In this document: piece after piece, positions 63,429 through 64,000 of the stretch | Numbering within the stretch: the first letter of the stretch is position 1 | How the letters are laid out: each line of letters starts with the position of its first letter | Assembly (NCBI RefSeq): GCF_033118175.1 | Contig: NC_083693.1 | Span: forward strand, 27,971,981-28,035,980 | Reading direction: 5' to 3' | Source: Dama dama | Taxonomy: Eukaryota; Chordata; Mammalia; Artiodactyla; Cervidae | Length of the DNA stretch: 64,000 nucleotides | Position numbers and translations under genes: made by a program | The notes under the pieces: model-generated | Seen by the model: only the letters and a program-made list of their open reading frames with translations | Databases searched by the model: none | What the model was told of the DNA's origin: nothing

Positions 63429-63642
63429 TGAGGGTTTCCCAGGTGGCTCAGAGGTGGAGAATCCGCCTGCCAGTGCAGGAGCCACAGGAGACTCAGGTTT
63501 GATCCCTGGATCAGGAAGATCCCCTGGAGAAGGAAATGGCAACCCACTCCAGTATTCTTGCCTGGGAAATTCCATAGACAGAGGAGCCTGGTGGGCTACA
63601 GTTCATGGGTCGCAAAGAGGCCCACAAGTGAGCGACAAACAC
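63429..63642 (+). mobile_element. Bov-tA SINE with perfect 11-bp TSD
   Basis: The head gagggtttcccaggtggctc, box B ggtttgatccctggatcagg, and a tail ending gagcgacaaacac. ttagataccca occurs at 63,418-63,428 and 63,643-63,653. Confidence 0.95.
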
Positions 63643-63653
63643 TTAGATACCCA

Positions 63654-63819
63654 CTGACCATCACAGTGAGGGCACATGATGGGATGCTGGCTCAGGAATG
63701 GCACCCCAGCAGGAATGCGACCTCAGAGATGACCTCCTCTCCTCCCTGCCCCCACACCTGGGCTGCTCCCACCTATGGATTCTTCTCAGGGATCCTCTCC
63801 AGTCTGGCTTCTTGTTCCT
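63654..63819. other. unique DNA, no feature recognised
   Basis: Pyrimidine-rich; possibly the start of the following L2. Confidence 0.3.
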
Positions 63820-64000
63820 GTCCCTGCTCTCACTGACTCTGTTCAGGCTCTCATCACCCCTCCTCCCAATCTACTAAGACAACCCCTTCCTGGCCCTGCT
63901 ATCATGACTGGGGGTTGGAGGGGCTTCCTACAAAGTCAAGAAATCTCCACTAGAGCCCCATGGCCCTCAGGATCAGCTCAACTCCTTTCTGGGGCTTATA
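63820..64000 (+). mobile_element. L2 LINE fragment, runs off the window
   Basis: tgttcaggctctcatcaccc and agccccatggccctcaggat resemble L2 ORF2. Cut by the window edge. Confidence 0.5.

Noticed and set aside
1..64000. CRISPR array, operon, phage or toxin-antitoxin system
   Set aside because: All repeats are dispersed eukaryotic retroposons or microsatellites. There are no regularly spaced direct repeats and no prokaryotic genes.

Overview
The window is mammalian nuclear DNA from a ruminant (bovid or cervid; the species cannot be told from sequence alone). The evidence is about fifty copies of ruminant or cetartiodactyl retroposons: roughly 25 Bov-tA/Bov-A copies (tRNA-Glu-type head joined to a BovB 3' tail), 16 CHR-type tRNA-Glu SINEs, and nine BovB/ART2A 3'-end fragments. 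They lie on a background of older mammalian repeats: L1, L2, MIR, MLT1/MST-type LTRs, hAT-type MITEs and mariner-type MITEs. Family names were assigned from memory of consensus sequences, not by a search. Strand convention: for SINEs '+' means the tRNA-like head is at the left and the A-tail at the right; for BovB/ART2A and L1, '+' means the element's sense strand reads left to right.

No complete protein-coding gene, tRNA, rRNA, CRISPR array, operon or prokaryotic system is present. Nearly all long open frames are either translations of repeats (for example the L1 ORF2 C-terminus at 30.1 kb and BovB reverse-transcriptase ends at 3.5 and 28.2 kb) or unsupported frames in GC-rich unique DNA. 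The best coding candidate is a pair of short exons plus a poly(A) signal on the minus strand at 62.28-62.55 kb, which could be the 3' end of a gene entering from the right. A second, weaker candidate is a 157-codon Pro/Ser-rich frame with an acidic tail at 42.2-42.6 kb. The window therefore looks intergenic or intronic.

Layout. 0-9 kb: SINEs, a broken old L1 (2.85-4.69 kb) and L2 pieces. 9-20 kb: mostly unique DNA with three AT-rich, repeat-free blocks that look like conserved non-coding (enhancer-like) DNA at 9.5, 14.5 and 19.3 kb, separated by hAT MITEs, SINEs and ART2A. 20-33 kb: dense nested retroposons, including an L1 3' end with a perfect 17-bp target duplication (30.1-30.7 kb). 33-41 kb: L2, MaLR LTRs and nested L1s. 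41-51 kb: MIRs, GC-rich unique stretches, CA microsatellites and more L1. 51-59 kb: MLT1-type LTRs with a mariner/CHR-2 nest, and the strongest enhancer-like block (57.2-57.5 kb). 59-64 kb: Bov-tA copies, a ruminant ERV solo LTR, the exon candidate and L2.

The most informative content is the insertion stratigraphy: many elements keep recognisable target-site duplications (TSDs), so insertion order can be read. I did not find a convincing new biological system. The most useful leads are the enhancer-like blocks and the candidate terminal exons.
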